Positions 23,704 to 32,553 of a stretch of DNA of 40,079 nucleotides are shown one piece after another. The translations under genes and the position numbers were made by a program. Numbering within the stretch: the first letter of the stretch is position 1; the number at the start of each line of letters is the position of its first letter. Source of the stretch: Oscillospiraceae bacterium (GTDB taxonomy: Bacteria; Bacillota; Clostridia; Oscillospirales; Ruminococcaceae); assembly GCA_018380115.1 (NCBI GenBank), contig JAGZUF010000024.1:1-40079 (forward strand), written 5' to 3'. The notes under the pieces were generated by a model. The model was not told the DNA's origin. It did no database searches and saw only the letters and a program-made list of their open reading frames with translations.

Positions 23704-25593
23704 TTGTCCAGCTTTCTGTCTGCATTTGCCCAGAAATACCGCAAGCAGATATTAATTGTGTTCGATATCCTGGTGGTGTCGTGCTCATATCTGCTGCCGT
23801 GGATATTGATATCGGGGCGCACGTCGTTTTCCGAATACAACAGCCTGCTTATTTCCAGCTGCTTTTTCTTCGTGTGCTGCTATGAGATTGTGTACGGCCT
23901 GATGGGCATGTACGACAGCCTGTGGCGCTATGCCGAAATTGTAGAGTTCTTCCGCCTGTGCGTGGCCTCTATTGCGGCGGTGGTGATATTCATTGCCTTC
24001 ACTCTCGTCATGTTTCAGGAAAGGCGCGTGCCCATTTCCGTATATTTCCTCAGCGCCATGTTCGCCTCCTCGCTCACGCTGTATTCGCGCCTCACCTACC
24101 GCATGTACCGTAACACAAAGCTGGCGCAGCGCGCGCGCAGCCGCCGGCGCACGCTGGTGATAGGCGCAGGCGACGCGGCCAGCACGCTGCTGCACGAGGT
24201 GTTCAAAAGCAACAGCCGCGACATGAACGTGGTGTGCTGTGTGGACGACGCGCCAGAAAAGGTGGGCCGCCGCATCATGGGCGTAGAGATTATGGGCACC
24301 ACTGAGGACATTCCCGAGCTTGTGGAGCGATGTGATATTGAAACCATCCTGCTCGCAATCCCCACGCTGGACGAGGCGGGCAAGCGGCGCATTCTGCGCA
24401 TCTGCAACAAGACGAAGTGCAACGTGCGCATCCTGCCGGATATCGTGCAGCTTATTGCCGGAGGGAAAGACCTGCTCTCCCGCGTGCGCGACGTGCGCGT
24501 GGAGGACGTGCTTGGCCGTGATGAAATAGAATTATCGAATTATTCCAGCGCGCTTGTCAACAATAAAGTGGTAATGGTGACGGGCGGCGGCGGCTCCATC
24601 GGCTCGGAGCTGTGCAGGCAGATCGCCGCCAGCATGCCCGCAAAGCTCATTATCGTAGATATTTATGAGAACAGCGCCTATTCCATCCAGCAGGAGCTGC
24701 GGCGCAAATACGGCGGCGCGCTGGATATGGATGTGTGCATTGCCTCGGTGCGCGACTCCCGCAAGATGGACGCCCTGTTCGCGCATTTCCGCCCGCAGGT
24801 GGTGTTCCACGCGGCGGCGCACAAGCATGTGCCCCTGATGGAATACGCTCCGGAGGAAGCGGTGAAGAACAACGTGTTCGGCACCTACAATGTGGCGCAG
24901 TGCGCCGAGCGCTACGGCGCCGAGCGGTTTGTGCTGATATCCACCGACAAGGCGGTGAACCCCACCAATGTAATGGGCGCCACCAAGCGCCTGTGTGAAA
25001 TGATTGTGCAGGCCTTGGCGCAGAAGAGCAACACCAAGTTTGTGGCCGTGCGCTTCGGCAATGTGCTTGGTTCGAACGGCTCGGTGCTGCCTCTGTTCAA
25101 AGAGCAGATCGCCGCAGGCGGGCCGCTTACCGTGACGCACCCGGATATTGTGCGCTATTTCATGACCATCCCCGAGGCTGTGCGCCTTGTGCTGGAGGCC
25201 GGGGCCATGGGCAACGGCGGCGATATCTTTGTGCTGGACATGGGCAACCCTGTGAAGATACTGGATTTGGCCGAAAACCTCATCAAGCTCTCCGGCTTTA
25301 TTCCTTATCGGGATATCGAGATAAAGTTTACCGGCCTTCGCCCGGGCGAAAAGCTGTATGAAGAGCTGCTGATGGACGAAGAGGGCGTGCGCAAGACGGA
25401 CAACCGCAAAATTTTTGTGGGATCGCCCCTGAAGCTAAACAAGGACACCTTCTTCGACCATTTGAAAACGCTGAAGGAAATTGCCTATTCCAACAACAGC
25501 GAAAACCTGGTGCAGGCGCTGATAGACCTTGTGCCCACGTTCCACCATGCGGAGGACATGCCCGGCGCGGGCACATGGCATTCGGCACAGTAA
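23704..25593 (+). CDS. Membrane-bound nucleotide-sugar 4,6-dehydratase/epimerase (CapD/FlaA1/WbpM type)
   Basis: 629 residues from TTG 23704 (AGGTGA at 23691-23696); no ATG or GTG fits, so the start is uncertain. Four N-terminal membrane segments (about 17-36, 48-66, 84-105, 111-130) are followed by a Rossmann-like domain with GAGDAAS (154-160) and the catalytic SDR domain with TGGGGSIG (293-300), HAAAHKHVPLME and STDKAVNPTNVMGATK, in which Met424 replaces the usual SDR tyrosine and K428 is kept, as is normal in this family. It probably converts UDP-GlcNAc to a 4-keto-6-deoxy sugar for a surface glycan. The phosphoglycosyl transferase downstream would attach the sugar to a lipid carrier. Confidence 0.88.
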   Translation: MSSFLSAFAQKYRKQILIVFDILVVSCSYLLPWILISGRTSFSEYNSLLISSCFFFVCCYEIVYGLMGMYDSLWRYAEIVEFFRLCVASIAAVVIFIAFTLVMFQERRVPISVYFLSAMFASSLTLYSRLTYRMYRNTKLAQRARSRRRTLVIGAGDAASTLLHEVFKSNSRDMNVVCCVDDAPEKVGRRIMGVEIMGTTEDIPELVERCDIETILLAIPTLDEAGKRRILRICNKTKCNVRILPDIVQLIAGGKDLLSRVRDVRVEDVLGRDEIELSNYSSALVNNKVVMVTGGGGSIGSELCRQIAASMPAKLIIVDIYENSAYSIQQELRRKYGGALDMDVCIASVRDSRKMDALFAHFRPQVVFHAAAHKHVPLMEYAPEEAVKNNVFGTYNVAQCAERYGAERFVLISTDKAVNPTNVMGATKRLCEMIVQALAQKSNTKFVAVRFGNVLGSNGSVLPLFKEQIAAGGPLTVTHPDIVRYFMTIPEAVRLVLEAGAMGNGGDIFVLDMGNPVKILDLAENLIKLSGFIPYRDIEIKFTGLRPGEKLYEELLMDEEGVRKTDNRKIFVGSPLKLNKDTFFDHLKTLKEIAYSNNSENLVQALIDLVPTFHHAEDMPGAGTWHSAQ

Positions 25594-25640
25594 GCGGTTT
25601 TGCACCGCTGTGCGAAGAACAAAAGGGGGGGAGGCCCGCG

Positions 25641-26240
25641 GTGGTGTACCGTCGGTTTGGAAAACGCGCGCTCGATATCGTGTGCTCGGCGGCCGGCATC
25701 GTGCTGCTGAGCCCGCTGCTGCTGGCGCTGGCTGTCTGGGTAAAGCTGGATTCGCCCGGCCCCGTCCTGTTCCGGCAAAAGCGCGTGGGGAAGGGGAAGG
25801 TGCTGTTCTGTATTTTGAAGTTCCGCACCATGTATGCCGATACGCCGAAGGACGTGCCCACGCATCTGCTGCAGGACCCGGACGCCATGATCACGCGCTG
25901 CGGACGCTTTCTGCGCCGCACCAGCTTGGACGAGCTGCCGCAGCTTTTTAATATTTTTGCCGGGCAGATGAGCGTGGTGGGCCCGCGCCCCGCGCTGTGG
26001 AACCAGGACGACCTCATTGCCGAACGGGATAAATACGGCGCCAATGCCCTTGTGCCCGGCCTGACGGGCTGGGCGCAGGCGAACGGGCGCGACGAGCTGC
26101 CCATCCCGGTGAAGGCGGAGCTGGACGGTTACTATGCGCAGAACCTCAGCTTTGCGCTGGATGTGAAAATACTGTTCAAAACAGCGCGCGGCGTTTGGAA
26201 GGGCGACGGCGTGGTGGAGGGCGGCACCCACGGGGTGTGA
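25641..26240 (+). CDS. Initiating sugar phosphate transferase (monotopic phosphoglycosyl transferase, PglC/WcaJ type)
   Basis: 199 residues from GTG 25641, preceded by a strong GGGGGGAGG (25625-25633). An ATG at 25575 in frame would overlap the previous gene and lacks a good site. The protein has a re-entrant membrane helix (about 9-33), then the family motifs KLDSPGPVLFRQKRVG, LKFRTM, the catalytic Asp-Glu pair in RRTSLDELPQLFN (D97-E98), SVVGPRP and GLTGWAQANGRDELP. It transfers a sugar-phosphate from a UDP-sugar to undecaprenyl phosphate, starting assembly of a surface glycan. The short form, without extra N-terminal membrane helices, is PglC-like. Confidence 0.9.
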   Translation: MVYRRFGKRALDIVCSAAGIVLLSPLLLALAVWVKLDSPGPVLFRQKRVGKGKVLFCILKFRTMYADTPKDVPTHLLQDPDAMITRCGRFLRRTSLDELPQLFNIFAGQMSVVGPRPALWNQDDLIAERDKYGANALVPGLTGWAQANGRDELPIPVKAELDGYYAQNLSFALDVKILFKTARGVWKGDGVVEGGTHGV

Positions 26241-26294
26241 GCCCGGCATGCTTTTCGGGAAAACAGGCGTTTTGAAACAAGGAGGATGTTGTGT

Positions 26295-27368
26295 ATGAAA
26301 CGTGTGGGGATCCTTACGTCCGGCGGCGACTGCCCCGGCCTGAACGCCACCATCCGCGGCGCGGCCAAGGCGCTGTACCAGCGGTTTGGAGACGATGTGG
26401 AGATAGTGGGCATCCTGAACGGCTATGACGGCCTTATCAAAGGCGAGTGGCGCGAGATGCAGCAGTACGAGTTTTCCGGCATCCTCACGGTGGGCGGCAC
26501 CATTTTGGGCACCAAGCGCACCCCCTTCAAAATGATGAAGGTGGTGGAGGAAGATAATATAGACAAAGTGGCCGCCATGAAAAAGACATACTGCGACGCC
26601 AGGCTGGACTGCCTTCTGTGCCTGGGCGGCAACGGCACGCATAAAACGGCCAATCTGCTGTGCGAAGAGGGGCTGAATATCATTGGCCTTCCCAAAACCA
26701 TCGACAACGACATTTACGGTACAGACGTGACGTTCGGCTTCCACACGGCGGTGGACATTGCCACCGAGGTGATAGACCGCATCCACACCACGGCCTCCAG
26801 CCACCGGCGCTGCATGGTGATAGAAATCATGGGCAACAAGGCCGGCTGGCTGACGCTGTATTCGGGCATTGCAGGCGGGGCGGACATTATCCTGATTCCA
26901 GAGCTGCCCTATAACATTGAGAACGTGGTGAACGCCATCAAGCGCCGCAGCGAGCAGGGCAAGACCTTCTCTATCATTGCCGTGGCCGAGGGCGCCTATG
27001 ACGTTGCCGAGGCAGCCATGAAGAAGAAAGAGCGTGCGGCCTCGCGCGCTGCGCGCGGCGAGCGCACGGCTACGAACCGCATTGCCGCACAGGTAGAGCA
27101 GATGACCGGCTTTGAAACGCGCGTGTGCGTGCCCGGCCACATGCAGCGCGGCGGCAGCCCCTCGGCCTACGACCGCGTGCTGGCTACGGAATTCGGCACC
27201 TATGCCGCTAAGCTGATAGAGGCGGACCACTACGGCGTGGCGGTGGCCATGCGCAACAATATTGTCACCTCAAACCCGCTGAAGGACATTGCAGGCAAAA
27301 CCAAGTTCGTGCCGGAATCCTGCGATATGCTCACCGTGGCGCGCCGCATGGGCATCTCTCTGGGCTGA
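26295..27368 (+). CDS. pfkA: 6-phosphofructokinase
   Basis: 357 residues. It phosphorylates fructose 6-phosphate in glycolysis. Motifs: TSGGDCPGLNA (8-18), GGNGTHKT (111-118), PKTIDND (133-139, catalytic D137), the helix MVIEIMGNKAGW and GHMQRGG. The phosphoryl-donor positions are mixed: Gly114, at the position of E. coli Gly104, suits ATP, while Lys134, at the position of Gly124, is the residue found in PPi-type and mixed-lineage enzymes. The usual GGDG aspartate is Asn113. This combination is familiar in clostridial relatives, so the donor cannot be settled from sequence. ATG 26295 follows AAGGAGGA (26278-26285). A strong terminator ends the unit. Confidence 0.93.
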   Translation: MKRVGILTSGGDCPGLNATIRGAAKALYQRFGDDVEIVGILNGYDGLIKGEWREMQQYEFSGILTVGGTILGTKRTPFKMMKVVEEDNIDKVAAMKKTYCDARLDCLLCLGGNGTHKTANLLCEEGLNIIGLPKTIDNDIYGTDVTFGFHTAVDIATEVIDRIHTTASSHRRCMVIEIMGNKAGWLTLYSGIAGGADIILIPELPYNIENVVNAIKRRSEQGKTFSIIAVAEGAYDVAEAAMKKKERAASRAARGERTATNRIAAQVEQMTGFETRVCVPGHMQRGGSPSAYDRVLATEFGTYAAKLIEADHYGVAVAMRNNIVTSNPLKDIAGKTKFVPESCDMLTVARRMGISLG

Positions 27369-27381
27369 AGTTCGGTTTGTG

Positions 27382-27418
27382 CGCCCCGGCGCCCGCCCGG
27401 CGGGCGCCGGGGCGTTTT
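27382..27418 (+). terminator. Strong terminator after pfkA
   Basis: A perfect 14-bp GC stem, CGCCCCGGCGCCCG (27382-27395) with CGGGCGCCGGGGCG (27401-27414), a 5-nt loop and TTTT. Confidence 0.88.
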
Positions 27419-27422
27419 CCTG

Positions 27423-27451
27423 TTGCAGGCGTGCGGCGCGTATGATATACT
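27423..27451 (+). promoter_or_regulatory. Promoter of the O-acetylation gene block
   Basis: TTGCAG (27423-27428), a 17-nt spacer and TATACT (27446-27451), about 90 nt before the MBOAT gene and right after the pfkA terminator. Confidence 0.7.
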
Positions 27452-27541
27452 TTTACAGTCAAAAAATGCGGCGCAGCCCTCTTCTGCGGCCCGGGGCATC
27501 CCGGCTGCGGGCCGCGGGGCGGCCGGAAAGGGGGCGAGCCC

Positions 27542-28951
27542 ATGCTGTTCAGTTCGCTTTTGTTCCTGTGGCTGTTCCTGCCGCTGGTGGCGGGTGTTTA
27601 TTATCTGCTGCCAAAGGCGTGGCGCGGGGCAAGAAACGGGCTGCTGCTTGCGGCCAGCCTTTTCTTTTACGGCTGGGGCGAGCCGGTGTACATTTTGCTG
27701 ATGCTGGTTTCCATCACACTGAACTGGGGGGCTGGCCTGTGTGTGTGGAAGCTGCGGCGGGGCCGCACTGCGGCGCTGGTGTGCGCGGTGGCGGCAAACC
27801 TACTTTTGCTGGGCTATTTCAAATACTTTGATTTTGCGGCGGGCGCGCTGAACGCCCTGCTGGGGCGTGAAGCGGTGTCTTTGCGCAGCATTGCGCTGCC
27901 GCTGGGCATCAGCTTTTACACCTTTCAGGCGCTGAGCTATGTCATTGATTTGTACCGCGGCGAAATCAGGGTGCAGAAAAACTGGTTTTTGCTGGCGCTG
28001 TATGTCAGTTTCTTCCCGCAGCTCATTGCGGGGCCCATCGTGCGCTATGCCGATGTGGAAGAGCAGCTTGCGGGCCGGACGGAAACGGCCGTGCAGGCCG
28101 CCGTGGGCATCAAGCGTTTTTTATATGGCCTTGCCAAAAAAGTGCTGTTCGCCAATACGTTTGCGCTGGCGGCGGATGAGATATTCGGCCTTGCCGCGCA
28201 CGATGCGTCCACGCCTGTGGCATGGGCGGGGGCTGTGTTCTATGCGCTGCAAATCTATTACGATTTTTCGGGCTATTCCGATATGGCCATCGGGCTTGGG
28301 CGCATCTTCGGCTTCCGATTTATGGAGAATTTCAATTATCCCTACCTTGCAGCCAGTGTGCAGGAATTCTGGCGGCGCTGGCATATTTCGCTGTCCACCT
28401 GGTTCCGCAGCTATCTGTACATTCCGCTGGGCGGCAACCGCAGGGGCAGGGCACGCACTCTGGTGAACCTGATGGTTGTATTCCTGTGCACGGGCCTGTG
28501 GCATGGGGCCAACTGGCAGTTTGTGGCCTGGGGCGTATATTACGGGCTGTTCCTGATTGCAGAGCGGCTTTGGCTGAAGCCGGTTCTGGAAAAGCACCGC
28601 ATTGCGGGGCATGTCTACACGCTGGTGGTGGTGCTGGCTGCCTGGGTAATTTTCCGCGCACCGGGCCTGCGGGAGGGCGCCCTTTGGCTGAAGGCCATGT
28701 TCCTGCCCACGGCGGGCAGTGCGGCTTTTCCGCTGGTGCGCTTTCTGGATGCAAAGCGCCTTGTGTTTGCAGCGGCCGGCATTCTGCTGTGCGGGCCGGT
28801 ACAGGCGCTGCTTCCCAAATGGAAGGCCATGCTTTACCGGGAAGACCGCGTGTATGCAGCCGAGTGCGCCGTGCAGCTGGTGCTTTTATTCCTGTGCGTG
28901 ATGAGCCTTGTGAGCAGCACCTATAATCCGTTCATTTATTTCCGCTTTTGA
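27542..28951 (+). CDS. MBOAT family membrane O-acyltransferase (AlgI/DltB/PatA type)
   Basis: 469 residues with about ten membrane helices. The AlgI-like signature is clear: SFFPQLIAGPIVRYADV, IYYDFSGYSDMAIGLG, FWRRWHISLSTWFRSYLYIPLGGNR, and the catalytic histidine H321 in CTGLWHGANW. These proteins take an acyl (usually acetyl) group from a cytoplasmic donor and pass it through the membrane for O-acylation of an exported polymer. The next gene encodes an AlgJ/AlgX-like partner, which is the standard two-protein arrangement. ATG 27542 follows a GGAAAGGGGGCG stretch. The acceptor polymer is unknown; the neighbouring glycan genes suggest a surface polysaccharide. Confidence 0.92.
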   Translation: MLFSSLLFLWLFLPLVAGVYYLLPKAWRGARNGLLLAASLFFYGWGEPVYILLMLVSITLNWGAGLCVWKLRRGRTAALVCAVAANLLLLGYFKYFDFAAGALNALLGREAVSLRSIALPLGISFYTFQALSYVIDLYRGEIRVQKNWFLLALYVSFFPQLIAGPIVRYADVEEQLAGRTETAVQAAVGIKRFLYGLAKKVLFANTFALAADEIFGLAAHDASTPVAWAGAVFYALQIYYDFSGYSDMAIGLGRIFGFRFMENFNYPYLAASVQEFWRRWHISLSTWFRSYLYIPLGGNRRGRARTLVNLMVVFLCTGLWHGANWQFVAWGVYYGLFLIAERLWLKPVLEKHRIAGHVYTLVVVLAAWVIFRAPGLREGALWLKAMFLPTAGSAAFPLVRFLDAKRLVFAAAGILLCGPVQALLPKWKAMLYREDRVYAAECAVQLVLLFLCVMSLVSSTYNPFIYFRF

Positions 28952-28965
28952 AAGGAGGAGGGGCT

Positions 28966-30081
28966 ATGCGCCGCCGCGTGCACATCTGGTTTATTGCGCT
29001 GTTTTTTGCGGCACTGGTGCTGCCGTTTCCTCTGTTCTGGCTTTTGCAGGGCGGGCTGGATACTTCCAACCATGAAAACCGCGCCCTCACCACATGGCAG
29101 GACGTGGCCGAGGCCCCGTGGCGTGAGAAAACGGCCGTGTTTGAAGATATGCTGGGCGACCACGCGGCCTTCCGCAACCAGTTTATGACGCTGAACGCGG
29201 CCTTCAATTACCGTCTGTTCGGCACAGTGCAGAGCAGCGAGGTGCTGCTGGGCAGGGAGGAATGGCTGTTTTATAAAAACGTGTCCGACTCCCGAAGTCT
29301 GGACGATTATCAGGGCCTGAACCCCTATTCGCCCGCTCAGCTTGACCAGATTGCGGCAGACCTTTCGGCCCTGCAGCAGCTTCTGGCGCAGCGCGGCGTG
29401 CAGCTTGTGCTGCTGGTGGCGCCGAATAAAGAGGGCGTGTACAGCGAATACATGCCGGCCGGTGTGCCGCAGGTGGGGGCCACAAAGGCACAGCTGCTTG
29501 TGCAGCACCTGCAGGAGAATACCTCGGTGCCGGTGGTGTTCCCGCAGGCAGAGCTGCGTGAGGCCGCAGGGCAGGTACAGGTGTATTATAAGCAGGACAC
29601 CCACTGGAACGGCGCGGGTGCGCTGGTGGCTTGCCGTGCCCTTCAGGCCGCTTTGGGGCAGGATGTCTCTGCCTTTGACGGGGTGCGCTTTGTTCCCGGC
29701 GGCGCGCCTAAGCGCGACCTTGCCGACATCTCTGCCACTTATACAGTGCTGAAGCCGGATTCAGAGGTAGAAGTGCAGGGCTTTCTGGAGCAGAATACCC
29801 TGCAGGGCCCTGTGGCAGAGGACGAGATGGGCTACCGTATGTCGGCCGCATGCCCGCAGGCGCAGGGCAGCCTTGTGATGCTGCGCGACAGCTTCGGCGA
29901 GGGAATGATCCCATACCTTTCCAAATGCTATGAGAGCAGCCTGTATCTGCATATCAACGCCTTTGACGAGGCGGCGGTGGACGGGCTGGAAAACTGTGTG
30001 TTCGTATTCGAGTTGGCAGAGCGAAACACCGACCGCCTTTTGGATTATCTGCCCCGCATGCTGGAATGGGCGGCAGGCTGA
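28966..30081 (+). CDS. AlgJ/AlgX-like SGNH O-acetyltransferase partner (DHHW family)
   Basis: 371 residues with an N-terminal signal anchor (about 6-27), so the catalytic domain faces outside. SNHENRALTTW (34-44) is the usual entry motif of AlgX/AlgJ-like proteins. Candidate catalytic residues are D211 and H213 in YYKQDTHWNGAGA and S309 in MLRDSFGEG. The protein would accept the acetyl group delivered by the upstream MBOAT protein and transfer it to a polymer. ATG 28966 has AAAGGAGGAG upstream; only 14 nt separate it from the MBOAT gene. Confidence 0.88.
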   Translation: MRRRVHIWFIALFFAALVLPFPLFWLLQGGLDTSNHENRALTTWQDVAEAPWREKTAVFEDMLGDHAAFRNQFMTLNAAFNYRLFGTVQSSEVLLGREEWLFYKNVSDSRSLDDYQGLNPYSPAQLDQIAADLSALQQLLAQRGVQLVLLVAPNKEGVYSEYMPAGVPQVGATKAQLLVQHLQENTSVPVVFPQAELREAAGQVQVYYKQDTHWNGAGALVACRALQAALGQDVSAFDGVRFVPGGAPKRDLADISATYTVLKPDSEVEVQGFLEQNTLQGPVAEDEMGYRMSAACPQAQGSLVMLRDSFGEGMIPYLSKCYESSLYLHINAFDEAAVDGLENCVFVFELAERNTDRLLDYLPRMLEWAAG

Positions 30082-30135
30082 GGCGGGTGCTGCGCGGCCT
30101 TTGCGGGCTGCCATTTTGATGAAGGAGGGAACGCC

Positions 30136-31188
30136 ATGAAGCAGCGGGACGATGCGCTGGACCTTGTGCGCCTTGTGGCCGCAGTGATGATTGTGGTGTT
30201 CCACTTCAACAGCATGTTCGCGCCGAAGGGAGATGTGTCCGCCGGGCCGCTGCGGTATGCGAACGGTTCGTTCGGCAATTTCGGCGTGGCGCTGTTCTTC
30301 CTTCTTTCCGGCTATGCGCTGATGCTGCGCTACGGTGAGGCGTGCCCGCTGAAAGCCTTTTACAAACGGCGTTTTTTTTCTATTTACCCGCTGTACTGGC
30401 TGTGCTTTTTCAGCCTGTTCTTTTACAGCGACATCCTGCACGGCAATCTGCCCGCAGGGGTGCCGGGCTGGAGCATCATCTGGTCTGTGCTGGCGCTGGA
30501 CGGTTACCTCGCCGGGGTAGTGCCCACCTTCTACCTTCTGGGCGAATGGTTTGTGGGCTGCATTGTGCTTTTGTATCTGGTGTTCCCGCTGCTGCGCGCG
30601 GCGCTGCGGCGCGCGGCGCGCCTTTCCGTGTGCGTGGTGCTGGCTGTGTGGGCCGTGTGGCTGGCGTTTTATCCGGGGCCCTTTGCGCGCGAGCACGATT
30701 TTATCACCTGCATCCCCATTTTCATGGCGGGCATGGTGCTGGCGCACACAGGGGCAGTACAGGCTCAGACATGGCCCGTGCGGCTTTGCGGCGGGCAAAG
30801 TGTTTTTGTGCGTCCGCTGTGGGCGGCCGGGTTTGCGGCGGCGGCAGTGTTCTTTGTGCCGCTGCCTCTGCCGCAGGAGGTGTGCGACCTTTTGCTGGGC
30901 GTAGCTGCGTTTCTTTTGCTGCACGCCCTGGGCCGCGCGCTGCCGAAGGGGGCGTACCGTGTTATCCGGCCTCTGGCAGGTGCGGCGTATGCGGTGTTCC
31001 TCATCCACCATGTGCTTTTGTTTATCGTATTCCGGCCACGTGTGGCGCTGCCGCTTACGAGGCCGCGGGCCTTTTTGCTGTGCGCTGTGTATTTGGCGGT
31101 GACATTTGCCGCGGGCACCCTGCTGAACGCTGTGTGGGCCCGTGTGCTGGCCCTGCTGCGCCGGCGCGGCGGGAGGCCTGGCACTTGA
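30136..31188 (+). CDS. Acyltransferase-3 family membrane protein (OatA/NodX type)
   Basis: 350 residues with about ten membrane helices and no SGNH domain. The first helix has the family pattern ALDLVRLVAAVMIVVFHFNS with H23. It is followed by FGVALFFLLSGYAL, KAFYKRRFFSIYPLYWL and the late AAYAVFLIHHVLLF. AT3 proteins transfer acyl groups to cell-surface sugars. GAAGGAGGGA precedes ATG 30136. It is the third gene of the O-acetylation block, 54 nt after the AlgJ-like gene. The -35 of the next promoter overlaps its stop codon. Confidence 0.85.
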   Translation: MKQRDDALDLVRLVAAVMIVVFHFNSMFAPKGDVSAGPLRYANGSFGNFGVALFFLLSGYALMLRYGEACPLKAFYKRRFFSIYPLYWLCFFSLFFYSDILHGNLPAGVPGWSIIWSVLALDGYLAGVVPTFYLLGEWFVGCIVLLYLVFPLLRAALRRAARLSVCVVLAVWAVWLAFYPGPFAREHDFITCIPIFMAGMVLAHTGAVQAQTWPVRLCGGQSVFVRPLWAAGFAAAAVFFVPLPLPQEVCDLLLGVAAFLLLHALGRALPKGAYRVIRPLAGAAYAVFLIHHVLLFIVFRPRVALPLTRPRAFLLCAVYLAVTFAAGTLLNAVWARVLALLRRRGGRPGT

Positions 31189-31213
31189 CAAGCGGGCGAA
31201 AATAACATATCAT
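31185..31213 (+). promoter_or_regulatory. Promoter of the T-box/AT3/valS unit
   Basis: A perfect TTGACA (31185-31190), a 17-nt spacer and TATCAT (31208-31213). The TGA stop of the preceding AT3 gene (31186-31188) lies within the -35 hexamer. Confidence 0.75.
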
Positions 31214-31221
31214 TTTGATAG

Positions 31222-31487
31222 CGTTTTCAGGTTTGGCAAATGCAGTGCGGAAGAGGGCGCGGCGAAGGCCACCGCAAGCGAGCCGGGGAGGGTGCGAGCC
31301 CGGCGGGTGTGCGCGGCGCGCTGTCGCTTCCAAGGCAGGCGGGGGGAAGGCGAGTAGCCCCGCCCGGGGGCCTGGCCCCGTTATCAAGGCAAAAGAGGCC
31401 GCCGTGCGCGGCAATTTGGGTGGTACCGCGGTTTTGAAGTGCAAGGCCGTCCCATGGGGAATACATGGGGCGGCTTTTCTGTTTTTT
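31222..31487 (+). promoter_or_regulatory. T-box riboswitch leader, probably tRNA-Val responsive
   Basis: The T-box core AATTTGGGTGGTACCGCGG (31413-31431) matches the consensus almost exactly. Its TGGT would pair with a tRNA 3' end with discriminator A, as in tRNA-Val. The terminator is GCCGTCCCATG (31446-31456) with CATGGGGCGGC (31464-31474), then TTTTCTGTTTTTT. Stem I closes with GGAAG (31249-31253)/CTTCC (31327-31331). Its apex holds GCGAGCCGGGGAGGGTGCGAG. The specifier loop contains GTC (31323-31325), a valine codon, consistent with valS downstream. The specifier assignment rests on hand folding. The first gene after the leader is an acyltransferase; valS is second. Confidence 0.88.
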
Positions 31488-31501
31488 GAAGGAGACGGGG
31501 A

Positions 31502-32533
31502 ATGGCAAGAGAACGTTATAACTGGCTGGACATTATGAAGCTCATCGCCATCTGGCTGATGTATATTACGCATTACGACGGCATGGGGCGCTTTGGCATC
31601 CTCGGCTTATATTCGGTGCTGGGCATCCTGTTCTTTTCTTCTGGCTTTACGGCCTTTACAAGAAAAGACCACCCGCTGCCCGAGTTTATAAAGGGCAAAT
31701 TTATCAGCATCATGGTGCCGTACTTTGCATTCTGCTTCCTTACGCTGGCCATTCGGGCCTTCATGCTGGAGATGTCTGTGGGCGAGATCATCGCCTGGAC
31801 GCGCGGCATCCTAAGCGGCGTGCGCAACCAGGTGCCGCTGGCGGCCATGTGGTTCATGCCCTGCCTGTTCTGCATGGAGATATACCACCATGTGCTCACG
31901 AAGCTGCTGAAAAACTGCTGGCTGGTGCTGGCGGTGTGCGCTGTCATCAGCTTCTGGGTGAAAATGGTGCACGAAGGGCCAGAATACCTGTGGGGCGTGG
32001 AGGTGGCAGGCCGCTACCTTGTCTACTATGCCCTGGGCGACGTGTTTTCGCAGTATTGGCGCGCAAGGCAGGGCAGGCCCTTCGGGATTGCTGCAAAGGG
32101 GGCGTTTACCGCAGTTGCCGCATTCAGCTTTTACATTTTATACGTTAATTTCTATTTTGGCCTCACCTATTTTCCCAGCCTGGCCGGCATAGAAGATGCG
32201 CCGTACTGGATGTTAAGCCTGCTTACGTTCCTGTATCAGTGCAGCGCCGTTGTGTGCGCCATGGTGCTGGGCTTTGCCTTCCAGAACGTGCCGCTTTTGT
32301 GCGCCATGGGGCGCATGACGCTGGTGCTGTGCGGCACAGAGCAGATCGTGAAGGTTCTGGTGCCCATGGCCTTTGAGGCCATCGGCCTTTCCATTCCGGC
32401 AGGCGGCGGCTCCATGATGGTGCTGCAGGCCTTCGGTATGATGCTGGCCGCTTATTTCTGCTTTGCAAGGCCCATTCAAAAGTATTTTCCCTGGATGCTT
32501 GGAAAGTTTTCGAAGCCCGCAAAACCACAGTGA
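31502..32533 (+). CDS. Acyltransferase-3-like membrane protein under T-box control
   Basis: 343 residues with about ten membrane helices. The start MARERYNWLDIMKLIAIWLM, with YITHYDG (H24), is typical of acyltransferase-3 proteins, as are LGILFFSSGFTAF and the loop KGKFISIMVPYFAFCF. GAAGGAGAC (31487-31495) precedes ATG 31502. It lies between the T-box terminator and valS (20 nt downstream) with no promoter between them, so both genes should be cotranscribed and controlled by uncharged tRNA. The acceptor is unknown. It shares the segment RYLVYYALG and a similar helix layout with the protein at 35792-36808, suggesting paralogy. Confidence 0.82.
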   Translation: MARERYNWLDIMKLIAIWLMYITHYDGMGRFGILGLYSVLGILFFSSGFTAFTRKDHPLPEFIKGKFISIMVPYFAFCFLTLAIRAFMLEMSVGEIIAWTRGILSGVRNQVPLAAMWFMPCLFCMEIYHHVLTKLLKNCWLVLAVCAVISFWVKMVHEGPEYLWGVEVAGRYLVYYALGDVFSQYWRARQGRPFGIAAKGAFTAVAAFSFYILYVNFYFGLTYFPSLAGIEDAPYWMLSLLTFLYQCSAVVCAMVLGFAFQNVPLLCAMGRMTLVLCGTEQIVKVLVPMAFEAIGLSIPAGGGSMMVLQAFGMMLAAYFCFARPIQKYFPWMLGKFSKPAKPQ

Positions 32534-32553
32534 CGGAAAAGAGAGGAATCGCT

